A stretch of DNA of 64,000 nucleotides, from assembly GCF_001262495.1 (NCBI RefSeq), contig NZ_LGYE01000006.1, positions 62,001 through 126,000 on the forward strand, given 5' to 3'. The notes beneath the pieces are model-generated. The model was not told the origin of the DNA. It was given only the letters and a program-made list of their open reading frames with translations, and did no database searches. The stretch comes from Microbacterium sp. GCS4 (GTDB lineage: Bacteria > Actinomycetota > Actinomycetes > Actinomycetales > Microbacteriaceae). Both the position numbers and the translations under genes were made by a program. Numbering within the stretch: the stretch's first letter is position 1; each line of letters begins with the position of its first letter. This document shows, piece after piece, positions 52,166 to 59,825 of this stretch.

Positions 52166-53145
52166 GCGGGGGTGACCTCCTGGGCGTAGTCGGGGGCGTC
52201 GAGCCCCGCGGCCTGGAACGCACGGGCGACGTTCGATGCGGGGCGGACGGAGCGGATGCGGGAGAGCCAGAGCGTGGTGGCGGCCAGGGCGCGGAGATCG
52301 AGACCCGTCTCGATGCCCAGCCCGTGCAGCATCCACACGAGGTCCTCCGTCGCGAGGTTACCGGTCGCGCCCTTCGCGTAGGGACAGCGGCCGAGGCCCC
52401 CGACGGAGGAGTCGAACTCCGCGACGCCCAGGCGCAGTGCGGCGTGCACGTTGGCGAGGGACTGGCCGTAGGTGTCGTGCAGATGCAGGGCGATCGCCTC
52501 GACGGGGATGCCGGCCGCGCGCGCCTCGCCGATGATCGACGCCGTGTGACCGGGCGTCGCGACGCCGATCGTGTCGCTGATGGCGATCGTTCGGGCACCC
52601 GCCTCGTGCAGGGCGCCGGCCGCCGAGACGACGGCGTCGGACTCGACGGCGCCCTCCCACGGGTCGCCGAACGCCATCGACACATACCCGCGCACCGGCA
52701 CGCCTTGACGGGTCGCCTCGGCGATCACCTCGACCGCGCGGTCGATCGCGCCCGAGCGGGTCGTGTTGAGATTCGCCTGGGCGAACGACTCGGTTGCGCT
52801 CACCACCACGGACACCTCGCGGATGCCGGCGTCGAGCGCGCGCTGCAGACCGCGCAGGTTCGGCACCAGTCCGACGGCCCGCGCGCCCTCGGGCACCTCG
52901 AGCGCCGCGACGACCTGCTCGGCGTCGGCGAGCTGTGGGATCCACGTCGGCGGCACGAAGCTCGTCACCTCGACGTCGCGGCTGCCCGCGGCGTACAGCC
53001 GTCGGCACAGCTGGGCCTTGATCGGCGCGGGGATGATGTCGGTCTCGGCCTGGAGGCCGTCGCGGGGCCCGACCTCGAACACCGTGACGCGGGCCGGCAG
53101 GCCCTCCTCGCGGACGACCCGGGGGGCGGGGAGCGCGTCGGTCAT
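52162..53145 (-). CDS. mvaB: Hydroxymethylglutaryl-CoA lyase
   Basis: 327 aa. Splits HMG-CoA into acetoacetate and acetyl-CoA. Signatures: FEVGPRDGLQAE at the start of the barrel, DVEVTSFVPPTWIPQLAD, ISDTIGVATPG with metal ligands, HLHDTYGQSLANVHAAL, and SVGGLGRCPYAKGATGN with the catalytic Cys loop. Start overlaps the reductase stop (ATGA). Forms with the class II reductase the classic degradative pair of mevalonate catabolism in Pseudomonas mevalonii. Confidence 0.95.
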   Translation of the reverse strand: MTDALPAPRVVREEGLPARVTVFEVGPRDGLQAETDIIPAPIKAQLCRRLYAAGSRDVEVTSFVPPTWIPQLADAEQVVAALEVPEGARAVGLVPNLRGLQRALDAGIREVSVVVSATESFAQANLNTTRSGAIDRAVEVIAEATRQGVPVRGYVSMAFGDPWEGAVESDAVVSAAGALHEAGARTIAISDTIGVATPGHTASIIGEARAAGIPVEAIALHLHDTYGQSLANVHAALRLGVAEFDSSVGGLGRCPYAKGATGNLATEDLVWMLHGLGIETGLDLRALAATTLWLSRIRSVRPASNVARAFQAAGLDAPDYAQEVTPA

Positions 53146-54419
53146 GCGGATGCCCCGGCGCGCAGCTCGGCGAGCACCTCGCGGGCGTGCTCGACGCGGA
53201 TGCGGCGGTCGGCGACGATGCGCGCGGCGACGGCGCCGATCTCGTCGACCTCCGCGCCCGCCGAGGCGGCGATCGTGCGGGCGTGCAGGGTCATATGCCC
53301 CCGCTGGATGCCCTCGGCGGCGAGCGCGCGGCACGCGGCGAGGTTCTGCGCGAGGCCGACCGCGGCGATCACGCCGGCGAGCTCGCGGGCCGTCTCGACG
53401 CCGAGCAGGCGCACGGCGGCCTGCGCGGTGGGGTGCGCCCGTGTGGCGCCGCCCACGAGGCCGACCGCGAGGGGCACCTCGAGGGTGCCGACGAGGTTGC
53501 CGTCGGCATCCTTCTCGAACTGCGACAGTGCGGTGTAGCCACCGGCGCGCACGGCGTGCGAGTGGCATCCGGACTCGACGGCCCTGGTGTCGTTGCCGGT
53601 CGCGAGCACGACCGCCGTGATGCCGTTCATGATGCCCTTGTTGTGCGTGGCGGCGCGGTAGGCGTCCGCCTCGGCGAAGGCGCTCGCGGCGACGATGTCG
53701 TCGACGACCTGCGCTCCGCCGAGCATCTCGGCGTCGAACACGGCGCGGGCGCGGGTGAGGCGCAGCTCGGCCTTGTTGGTGAGGATGCGCAGCAGGGTGC
53801 GTGTGCCGGCGACCTCGGCGATGCGCGGGGCGATCGCCTCGGCCATGGTGTTGACGGCGTTCGCGCCCATCGCGTCGCGGACGTCGACGTGCAGGTGCAC
53901 GATGACCTGCGTGCCGGCGCGGGTGGGCAGCACCCGCACCGAGATCTCGAAGGCGCCGCCGCCGAGCGACACGAGCATCGGGTCCTGCTCGTTGGCGAGG
54001 GCGAGCAGCTCGTCCTTCGCCTCCAGCAGCGCGAAGCGCGTACCGTGCGGGTCCACCGCGTCGAGCACCTGGATCTGGGCGATCATGACGTCGCCCGTGT
54101 AGGACGTGGTGAAGCCGCCGTGCGCGCGGGCCATACGGGCCGCGTTCGAGGCGGCGGCGACGACGCTCGGCTCCTCGGTGGCCATGGGCACGAGGTGGTC
54201 ACGGCCGTCGATCGTGAAGTTCGTGGCCACTCCGACCGGGATCCCGACCATGCCCACAACGTTCTCGATCATGTGGTCGGCCTGGGCGAGCGAGAGGCCG
54301 CCGTCCGGACGCAGCGCCTGCAGGGCGTCGGCGTCGAGCCCCGCCCCCTCGGCGACGAGAGCGAGCCGCTCGTCGGGCGTGTGGTCACGCAGTCCGGAGA
54401 TTCGGCTGTTGGTCGGCAT
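53142..54419 (-). CDS. mvaA: Hydroxymethylglutaryl-CoA reductase, class II (degradative)
   Basis: 425 aa, class II length. Blocks: ADHMIENVVGMVGIPVGVAT, MATEEPSVVAAASNAARMA (catalytic Glu), THNKGIMNGITAVVLATGND (Lys and Asp) and the C-terminal flap His in RGHMTLHARTIAASAG. Class II enzymes often run in the oxidative direction, mevalonate to HMG-CoA. First gene of the four-gene operon (reductase, lyase, CaiB, MaoC). ATG at 54419 has AAGGAAGG 6 nt upstream. A palindrome at 54499-54519 lies in its promoter region. Confidence 0.94.
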   Translation of the reverse strand: MPTNSRISGLRDHTPDERLALVAEGAGLDADALQALRPDGGLSLAQADHMIENVVGMVGIPVGVATNFTIDGRDHLVPMATEEPSVVAAASNAARMARAHGGFTTSYTGDVMIAQIQVLDAVDPHGTRFALLEAKDELLALANEQDPMLVSLGGGAFEISVRVLPTRAGTQVIVHLHVDVRDAMGANAVNTMAEAIAPRIAEVAGTRTLLRILTNKAELRLTRARAVFDAEMLGGAQVVDDIVAASAFAEADAYRAATHNKGIMNGITAVVLATGNDTRAVESGCHSHAVRAGGYTALSQFEKDADGNLVGTLEVPLAVGLVGGATRAHPTAQAAVRLLGVETARELAGVIAAVGLAQNLAACRALAAEGIQRGHMTLHARTIAASAGAEVDEIGAVAARIVADRRIRVEHAREVLAELRAGASA

Positions 54420-54472
54420 CGGCCACCTTCCTTCGTCCAGCGACCGGGTCCTCGGCGCTGTGGTCACAGATG

Positions 54473-54519
54473 ACACTAGGAGCGTGCGTCGGGGTCGACG
54501 ATGGGTGGAACACTCATCG
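54473..54519 (-). promoter_or_regulatory. Candidate promoter and palindrome of the mva operon
   Basis: Minus strand TAGTGT (54473-54478) is a weak -10 candidate. About 20 nt upstream the 21-bp sequence 54499-54519 is palindromic with one mismatch (GATGGGTG / CACTCATC around GAA) and would cover the -35. On the plus strand TAGACT (54572-54577) is a possible -10 for the divergent hydrolase. The 207-nt gap holds no further gene. Confidence 0.4.
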
Positions 54520-54626
54520 CCGGGGCCTCTCTGTATGCGGTCCTCACATCTCGTCCGCCCCGAGACGAACCTAGACTCGCACCACGCCCGCACCGCGGCC
54601 CCGCCCCCGAAGCGCGAGGAGAACCG

Positions 54627-55484
54627 ATGCCGTACACCGAAACCGCCGACGTGCGCCTCTACTACGAGGTGTTCGGTTCGGAGCACGACCCCGTGCTCGT
54701 GCTCGTCTCTGGCGGCGGTGCGCAGCTGCTGAGCTGGGACGAGGAGTTCATCCGTCTGCTGACGGCCGGTGGCCTGCGCGTCGTGCGCTTCGACAACCGC
54801 GACACCGGACTCTCACAGCTCTTCGGCGGTGACGACGAGGTCGACGGCGGCTACGACCTCATCGATCTCGCGGAGGACGTGCTGCGTGTCCTCGACGAGC
54901 TGGGCGTCGACTCGGCCCACGTGGCCGGACATTCGATGGGCGGCATGATGGCGCAGGTGCTCGCGATCGAGCATCCGGAGCGCGTGCGCAGCCTCGGACT
55001 GCTCTCGACGATCCCCGGCCAGTCCCGCCGCTACGTGCTGCACGGCGAACGTCCCGAGCTCGCCGAGCCGCCGGTGCGCGTCACGCGCGAGCAGGCCGTC
55101 GCGTTCGCCGCCGCCGCGGTGCAGGCGGGCGGGCCCGGCCGGTACGACCCGCAGGTCGAGTGGCACGTGCGAGCCGCGGGCGAGGCCTACGATCGCGGCT
55201 ACCACCCGGCCGGGTTCAGCCGGCAATGGGCCGCCCTGCGGCGGGCTCCCGAACGGCTTGAGGCTCTGGGCCGCGTCCGCGTCCCGACACTCGTCTTCCA
55301 CGGGCGCGACGACGACGTGCTGCACTGGGCGTCCGCGGTCGACATCGCCGAGGCGATCCCCGACTCCGAGCTGCAGGTGCATCCCGACATGGGGCACCTC
55401 ATCCCGCACGAGCTGTGGCCCGATCTCGCCGCCGCCCTGCTGCGCACGGCCGCCCGCGGCGAGGAGCAGCGCGGCGCGCGCTGA
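54627..55484 (+). CDS. Alpha/beta hydrolase
   Basis: 285 aa. LVLVSGGGAQLLSWD (oxyanion region), FDNRDTGLSQ, nucleophile elbow VAGHSMGGMMAQVLA with Ser, then GRDDDVLH and HPDMGHLIP with acid and His. Typical of esterases and lactonases of the aclacinomycin methylesterase/3-oxoadipate enol-lactonase group; substrate unknown. ATG at 54627 has GAGGAGAA upstream. It is divergent from the mva operon and 114 nt upstream of PucR3 in the same direction. It might hydrolyse a lactone such as mevalonolactone to feed that operon, but this is speculation. Confidence 0.88.
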   Translation: MPYTETADVRLYYEVFGSEHDPVLVLVSGGGAQLLSWDEEFIRLLTAGGLRVVRFDNRDTGLSQLFGGDDEVDGGYDLIDLAEDVLRVLDELGVDSAHVAGHSMGGMMAQVLAIEHPERVRSLGLLSTIPGQSRRYVLHGERPELAEPPVRVTREQAVAFAAAAVQAGGPGRYDPQVEWHVRAAGEAYDRGYHPAGFSRQWAALRRAPERLEALGRVRVPTLVFHGRDDDVLHWASAVDIAEAIPDSELQVHPDMGHLIPHELWPDLAAALLRTAARGEEQRGAR

Positions 55485-55598
55485 TTCCCGCGCCGACGAT
55501 CCGACGGCGGCGATCCCAGCGATTTGAGGGCGGCAAGGGTCATGCTCGACACTGAAGTCGGACGCCTCCCGGCGCCGCGCTCTCCGGAAGGGACGACG

Positions 55599-57509
55599 AT
55601 GCCCGAACACGACGACGCGATCGCCGCTCTCCTCGACGCCGCCTACGACCCCGAGCTCGTCGGTCCCACAGGTGTGAGCGACGCGCTCCGACGACTCGGC
55701 GCGAGCGATGCGGACGCCGCTCTCCTGGCGGATCGTGTGGCGCGGACCCAGCGCGAGCTCTCCCGGCTCCGGCGGCGCGAGCACGAGCTGACCGCCCTGT
55801 TCTCCAGCGCACGCGAGCTCGCAGAGCTGCGCGACAGCGACGCCGTGCTCGCGCGACTCGTGCAGCGCGCTCGCGAGATGATGGGCGTCGACCTCGCCTA
55901 CCTCTCCGAGTTCGACCCCGACACCTCGGAGCTCCGGGTGCGCGAGACCAGCGGCTCGGTCAGCGCGTCCTTCCAGCAGCTGCGAGTGCCGCCGGGACGG
56001 GGACTCGCGAGCGTCGTCGTCGAGTCGCGCTCGGCGCACTGGGCGGCCGACTACGCCCTGTACACGGCCGACCGCCACGACGCCGGGATCGACGACGCGG
56101 TGTCGGCCGAGGGACTCGTGTCCCTGCTCGGCGTGCCCATGCTCAGCAGCGACGACGTGCTCGGCGTGCTGTTCGTCGGCAACCGCGAGAAGAAGGAGTT
56201 CTCCCCCGACGAGGTGGCGCTGCTGTCGGCGCTGGCCGACCACGCGTCGGTCATCCTGCAGACCACGCAGACCCTGCGCGACCTGCGCGTCTCGGAGGAT
56301 GCGAGCCGCCGCACCCTCGAGAGCCTCACGGCGCACCTCGTCGAGCGCGACCGCGCCAACACCGTGCACCAGGAGCTGGTGCAGGCGGTGCTCGCCGGCG
56401 GCGGTTTCGCGCCCGTCGCCGAGACCCTCGCCTCGGCTCTCGGCCGCGCCGTCGCGATCATCGACGCGCAGGAGAACGTGATCGCCGCGGCGGGGCTCCC
56501 GCTCGCCCCCGGGATGCTGTCGCTCGACGAGCCGGTGCGGGCGGCGCTTGCCGAGAGCCGCCGTCACGGTCACTGCGTGCCGGTCGCGGAGCCCGGTGTC
56601 CGCGCGGTGTCGGCTCTGACCGCCGGCAGCCGGCATTTCGGGGCCCTGCTGCTCGGCGACGGCGCCTTCGAACTCGGCGCGGTCGATCTGCGCACGATCG
56701 AGCGGGCCGCACAGGTCGGCGCGCTGCTGGAGCTCCAGCAGGAGGCGGCGTCGGGTGCCGACCGCCGGGTGCGCAGCGAGCTCATCGCCGACCTCCTCGA
56801 CGACGTGCCCGAGCGCCGCTCCGACGTCGAGCGCCGCGCCCGGCGCCTGGACGTCGACCTGGCGGCCCTCGACTCGCTGCTGCTGCTGGCGGTGCCGGGC
56901 GACCAGCAGGCCACGGCCGCCCGTGCCCTCTCCCGCTCCCTCGATGACCGAGCGCTCGTGGGCGAATACCGCGGCTTCGTCGTCGCCGCGCTCGCCGGCG
57001 CCCGCACCGAGGTCGACCCCGAGCGAGTCCGCACGCAGGTCGCCGCTGCGATCCAGGACGAGGCAACGGTCGTCGTGCCTCCGCCCGCGAAGGATCCGCT
57101 GCCCGCGGCGTTCCTCTCGGCGCGGCGAACAGCACGCCTGCTCGCGGCCCTCGGGGTGGGCGGCCTCACCGCGCGGGTCGAGGACTTCCTCCCGTACTCG
57201 GCGGTGCTCGACACCGACGCGCACGGGCTGTCGACGTTCCTGCGAGACACGATCGGCGCCGTGCGCGCCTACGACGCCGACCGCAACGCCGACCTGCTCG
57301 GCACGCTGCGCGCATTCGTGCGGCACAACGCGAGCCCGACGCGCACGGCCCGCGCGCTGAACTTCCACACCAACACGATCCTGCAGCGCCTCGACCGGCT
57401 CGACCACGTGCTCGGCGCGGGGTGGCGCGACGACGAGCGCATGTTCCGCATCGGCATCGCCGTGCGGCTCGACGAACTCCGCGAGCGGCTGCAGGGCCCG
57501 GCGGCCTGA
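55599..57509 (+). CDS. GAF-containing PucR/CdaR-family transcriptional regulator (PucR3)
   Basis: 636 aa, same architecture as PucR1: coil plus GAF (about 50-240; LFSSARELAELRDSDAVLAR, GLVSLLGVPMLSSDDVLGVL), a middle domain, and C-terminal helix-turn-helix ALNFHTNTILQRLDRLDHVLG. ATG at 55599 is chosen with GGAAGGGA upstream; the frame is open further 5' without homology. Near the mva operon and alpha/beta hydrolase, so it may control them, but no shared palindrome with the other PucR regions was found. It converges with the cupin gene. Confidence 0.87.
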   Translation: MPEHDDAIAALLDAAYDPELVGPTGVSDALRRLGASDADAALLADRVARTQRELSRLRRREHELTALFSSARELAELRDSDAVLARLVQRAREMMGVDLAYLSEFDPDTSELRVRETSGSVSASFQQLRVPPGRGLASVVVESRSAHWAADYALYTADRHDAGIDDAVSAEGLVSLLGVPMLSSDDVLGVLFVGNREKKEFSPDEVALLSALADHASVILQTTQTLRDLRVSEDASRRTLESLTAHLVERDRANTVHQELVQAVLAGGGFAPVAETLASALGRAVAIIDAQENVIAAAGLPLAPGMLSLDEPVRAALAESRRHGHCVPVAEPGVRAVSALTAGSRHFGALLLGDGAFELGAVDLRTIERAAQVGALLELQQEAASGADRRVRSELIADLLDDVPERRSDVERRARRLDVDLAALDSLLLLAVPGDQQATAARALSRSLDDRALVGEYRGFVVAALAGARTEVDPERVRTQVAAAIQDEATVVVPPPAKDPLPAAFLSARRTARLLAALGVGGLTARVEDFLPYSAVLDTDAHGLSTFLRDTIGAVRAYDADRNADLLGTLRAFVRHNASPTRTARALNFHTNTILQRLDRLDHVLGAGWRDDERMFRIGIAVRLDELRERLQGPAA

Positions 57510-57536
57510 CCCCGCGACGTACGCCGCGCGCGCCCG

Positions 57537-57604
57537 GCAGGAGATCACCCGCCCCGCAGGAGAGGATGCCGCACAGCATCCTTCCGATCGTGCGATCTCC
57601 TGCA
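57537..57604. repeat. Inverted repeat in a convergent junction, related to the one at 6.6 kb
   Basis: Outer arms GCAGGAGATC (57537-57546) and GATCTCCTGC (57594-57603); inner hairpin AGGATGC / GCATCCT (57563-57582). The sequence GATCGTGCGATCTCCTGCA (57586-57604) matches 6631-6649 with one difference in 19. It lies between converging PucR3 and cupin genes and may act as terminator or be a dispersed repeat. Confidence 0.65.
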
Positions 57605-57621
57605 CAGCGTGCGGGCCGCGC

Positions 57622-58047
57622 CTACCGCTCGGCCTCGGCGTCGAAGATCTCGACGCCGGTCTGCGGGAAGGGATGCGGGCCCCGCGGGCCGAAGACCAGC
57701 ACGAGCTCGGCGACGGCATCCGATTCGTTGCGGACCCCGTGCCGCATGCCCTCCGGCGCGTAGAACGCATCGCCGACCCGCAGCGTGCGGCGCTCGTCGC
57801 CGGCCGTGATCACGACCTCGCCGCGCGTGACGATGTACATCTCGTCGGAGCTGTTCGGCGAGCAGCTGTCGGGGTCGTCGTCGAGGTGATGGTGCTGGCC
57901 CTCCTCGGCGCCCGGCTCGAGGCGGTAGAGCATGACCGAGGTGGGGAGCGCCGTCGTCTGGCGGAAGTACCACTCGATGCCGATGCGGCCCTCGCCGTGG
58001 TACAGCTCCCAGTCGTGGCTGTCGTCCCCGCGCTTCTGCACGCGCAT
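57622..58047 (-). CDS. Cupin-domain protein
   Basis: 141 aa single cupin. Metal-site residues are visible in EEGQHHHLDDDPDSC (His cluster) and MRHGVRNESD; the body includes DEMYIVTRGEVVITAGD and VGDAFYAPEGM. No enzyme activity can be assigned. Last gene of the operon of flavoenzyme, ABC transporter and cupin (14 nt after the ATPase gene), so it may act on, or sense, the imported compound. The start at 58047 follows GGGAGGATTCC. Confidence 0.85.
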   Translation of the reverse strand: MRVQKRGDDSHDWELYHGEGRIGIEWYFRQTTALPTSVMLYRLEPGAEEGQHHHLDDDPDSCSPNSSDEMYIVTRGEVVITAGDERRTLRVGDAFYAPEGMRHGVRNESDAVAELVLVFGPRGPHPFPQTGVEIFDAEAER

Positions 58048-58061
58048 GCGGAATCCTCCCG

Positions 58062-58862
58062 TCAGGTCCGGTACAGCACCGGCATGGAGTCGAGCAGCGA
58101 TCGCGTGTACTCGTGTTGCGGGGCGTTCATGACCTGCTCGCCCGTGCCCTCCTCGACCACGCGGCCGCGGTGCATGACCGCCACGCGGTGCGCGATGTGG
58201 TGCACGACCGACAGGTTGTGCGTGATGAAGAGGTACGTCACCCCGGTGTCCTGCTGCAGCTGCACGAGCAGGTTGAGCACCTGCGCCTGCACCGACACGT
58301 CGAGCGCCGAGGTGGGCTCGTCGAGCACGACGAACTCCGGGTCGGCGGCCATCGCGCGCGCGATCGCGATGCGCTGACGCTGACCGCCCGAGAACTCGTG
58401 CGGGAAGCGGCCGGCGGCGTCCATGGGCAACGCCACGCGGTCGAGCGCGTCGGCGATGCGGCGACGGCGCTCCTTCGCCCCGACGCCCGCGGCGACGAGG
58501 GGCTCGGCGATCGACCGGGCGACCGTGAAGCGCGGGTCGAGGGAGTCGTTGGGGTCCTGGAACACCATCTGCACCCGCCGGCGGTGACGGCGCAGCGCGC
58601 TGCCGCGCAGACCCGTCACGTCGACGCCGTCGAACTCGATCGACCCCGACGTGGGGGCGCGCATGAGCAGGATGGCGCGGGCGAGCGTGCTCTTGCCCGA
58701 CCCCGACTCCCCCACGAGCCCCAGCGTCTGCCCGCGGGGCACCGTCAGGCTCACGTCGTCGAGTGCGGTCATGGTGTCGGCGCCGTGGCCGAAGCGCTGG
58801 GTGACGTTGCGCACCCGCAGCACGTCGGCGAGCGCGTCGTCGGCGAGCACGTCGGCGGTCAT
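58062..58862 (-). CDS. ABC transporter ATP-binding protein, DppF/OppF type
   Basis: 266 aa. Walker [20 protein letters not shown]-loop MVFQDPNDSLDPR, signature FSGGQRQRIAIARAMA, Walker B FVVLDEPTSALDVS, switch LFITHN. Overlaps the preceding ATPase gene by ATGA. Partner of the DppD-like protein in a heterodimeric oligopeptide-type importer. Confidence 0.93.
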   Translation of the reverse strand: MTADVLADDALADVLRVRNVTQRFGHGADTMTALDDVSLTVPRGQTLGLVGESGSGKSTLARAILLMRAPTSGSIEFDGVDVTGLRGSALRRHRRRVQMVFQDPNDSLDPRFTVARSIAEPLVAAGVGAKERRRRIADALDRVALPMDAAGRFPHEFSGGQRQRIAIARAMAADPEFVVLDEPTSALDVSVQAQVLNLLVQLQQDTGVTYLFITHNLSVVHHIAHRVAVMHRGRVVEEGTGEQVMNAPQHEYTRSLLDSMPVLYRT

Positions 58863-59734
58863 GAGGCCTCCTCGAGCACCGGGGCGACCTCGGCGAAGTC
58901 GTTCACGGCAGGGATCACGGCGAGCGGAGAGCGCACCGGGACGGACGGACGGGGGATGCTCTCGAGCAAGGCCCGGGTATAGGGATGCTGCGGGTCGTCG
59001 AGCACGCGGCGAGCCGAACCCGACTCCACCACCCGGCCGCGGTACATGACCGCCACGCGCTCGCAGAGCTGGCCGATGACGCCCAGGTCATGACTGATGA
59101 ACAGCACGCCCATGCCCGTCTCGTCGCGGAGCCCGCGGATGAGGTCGAGGATCTGCGCCTGCACGGTGACGTCCAGCGCGGTGGTCGGCTCGTCGGCCAC
59201 GAGCAGGTCGGGGCCCGCCGCGACGGCGATGGCGATCACGACGCGCTGGCGCTGGCCGCCCGACAGCTGGTGCGGGTAGTAGTCGAGGCGCCGTTCGGCA
59301 TCCGGCATCTGCACGAGCTGCAGGATCTCGAGCGCCCGGGCACGCGCCTGCCGCTTGTCGGCTGTGCCGTGGATCCGCAGCACCTCGGCGATCTGCGCGC
59401 CGATGCGCATGCAGGGGTTCAGCGCCGACATCGGCTCCTGGAAGACCATCGAGGCGGCGACGCCGCGCACGCGGGTCCAATCACGTTCGCGCGCGCCGTT
59501 CATGTCGTGGCCGGCGACGTCGAGCCGCGAGGCCGTGACGCGGGCCGAATCGGGCAGCAGGCCCATCATGGCGAGCGCGATGCTCGACTTGCCGCTGCCG
59601 GATTCGCCGATCACGCCGACGATCTCGCCCTTGCGCACACGCAGCGACACACCCGAGACCGAGGGCGGCGCCCCGCCGTAGGCGATGCTGAGGTCGTCGA
59701 CGCGGAGGGCGTCGGTGTCGTCGGTCATGCGCAT
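58859..59734 (-). CDS. ABC transporter ATP-binding protein, DppD/OppD type
   Basis: 291 aa. Walker [18 protein letters not shown]-loop [13 protein letters not shown], signature [16 protein letters not shown], Walker [15 protein letters not shown], switch LFISHDLGV and the C-terminal oligopeptide-family tail with [12 protein letters not shown]. Here separate from the permease, unlike the fused protein at 35-37 kb. Start at 59734 (ATG) with GAGGAA upstream; a second ATG six bases on is possible. A 91-nt gap with a strong hairpin separates it from the binding-protein gene. Confidence 0.92.
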   Translation of the reverse strand: MRMTDDTDALRVDDLSIAYGGAPPSVSGVSLRVRKGEIVGVIGESGSGKSSIALAMMGLLPDSARVTASRLDVAGHDMNGARERDWTRVRGVAASMVFQEPMSALNPCMRIGAQIAEVLRIHGTADKRQARARALEILQLVQMPDAERRLDYYPHQLSGGQRQRVVIAIAVAAGPDLLVADEPTTALDVTVQAQILDLIRGLRDETGMGVLFISHDLGVIGQLCERVAVMYRGRVVESGSARRVLDDPQHPYTRALLESIPRPSVPVRSPLAVIPAVNDFAEVAPVLEEAS

Positions 59735-59788
59735 CTCGTTCCTCTGCTGCGGGCGATCGGTCGGCCGGCGCCGATCCGCGGGTGGGGT

Positions 59789-59819
59789 GCCCCGGCGCCC
59801 GGAGGCCGGGCGCCGGGGC
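59789..59819 (-). terminator. Intercistronic hairpin after the binding-protein gene
   Basis: Perfect 14-bp GC stem (59789-59802 with 59806-59819) and a 3-nt loop, beginning a few bases after the binding-protein stop. In transporter operons such stems commonly stabilise the binding-protein mRNA or cut read-through, giving more binding protein than ATPase. There is no T tract. Confidence 0.7.
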
Positions 59820-59825
59820 GGGGTG

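Noticed and set aside
54458..54469. CTGTG-N2-CACAG near the mva start considered as another PucR-type site.
   Set aside because: Arm spacing (2 nt) differs from the N5 sites, so it cannot be grouped with them.
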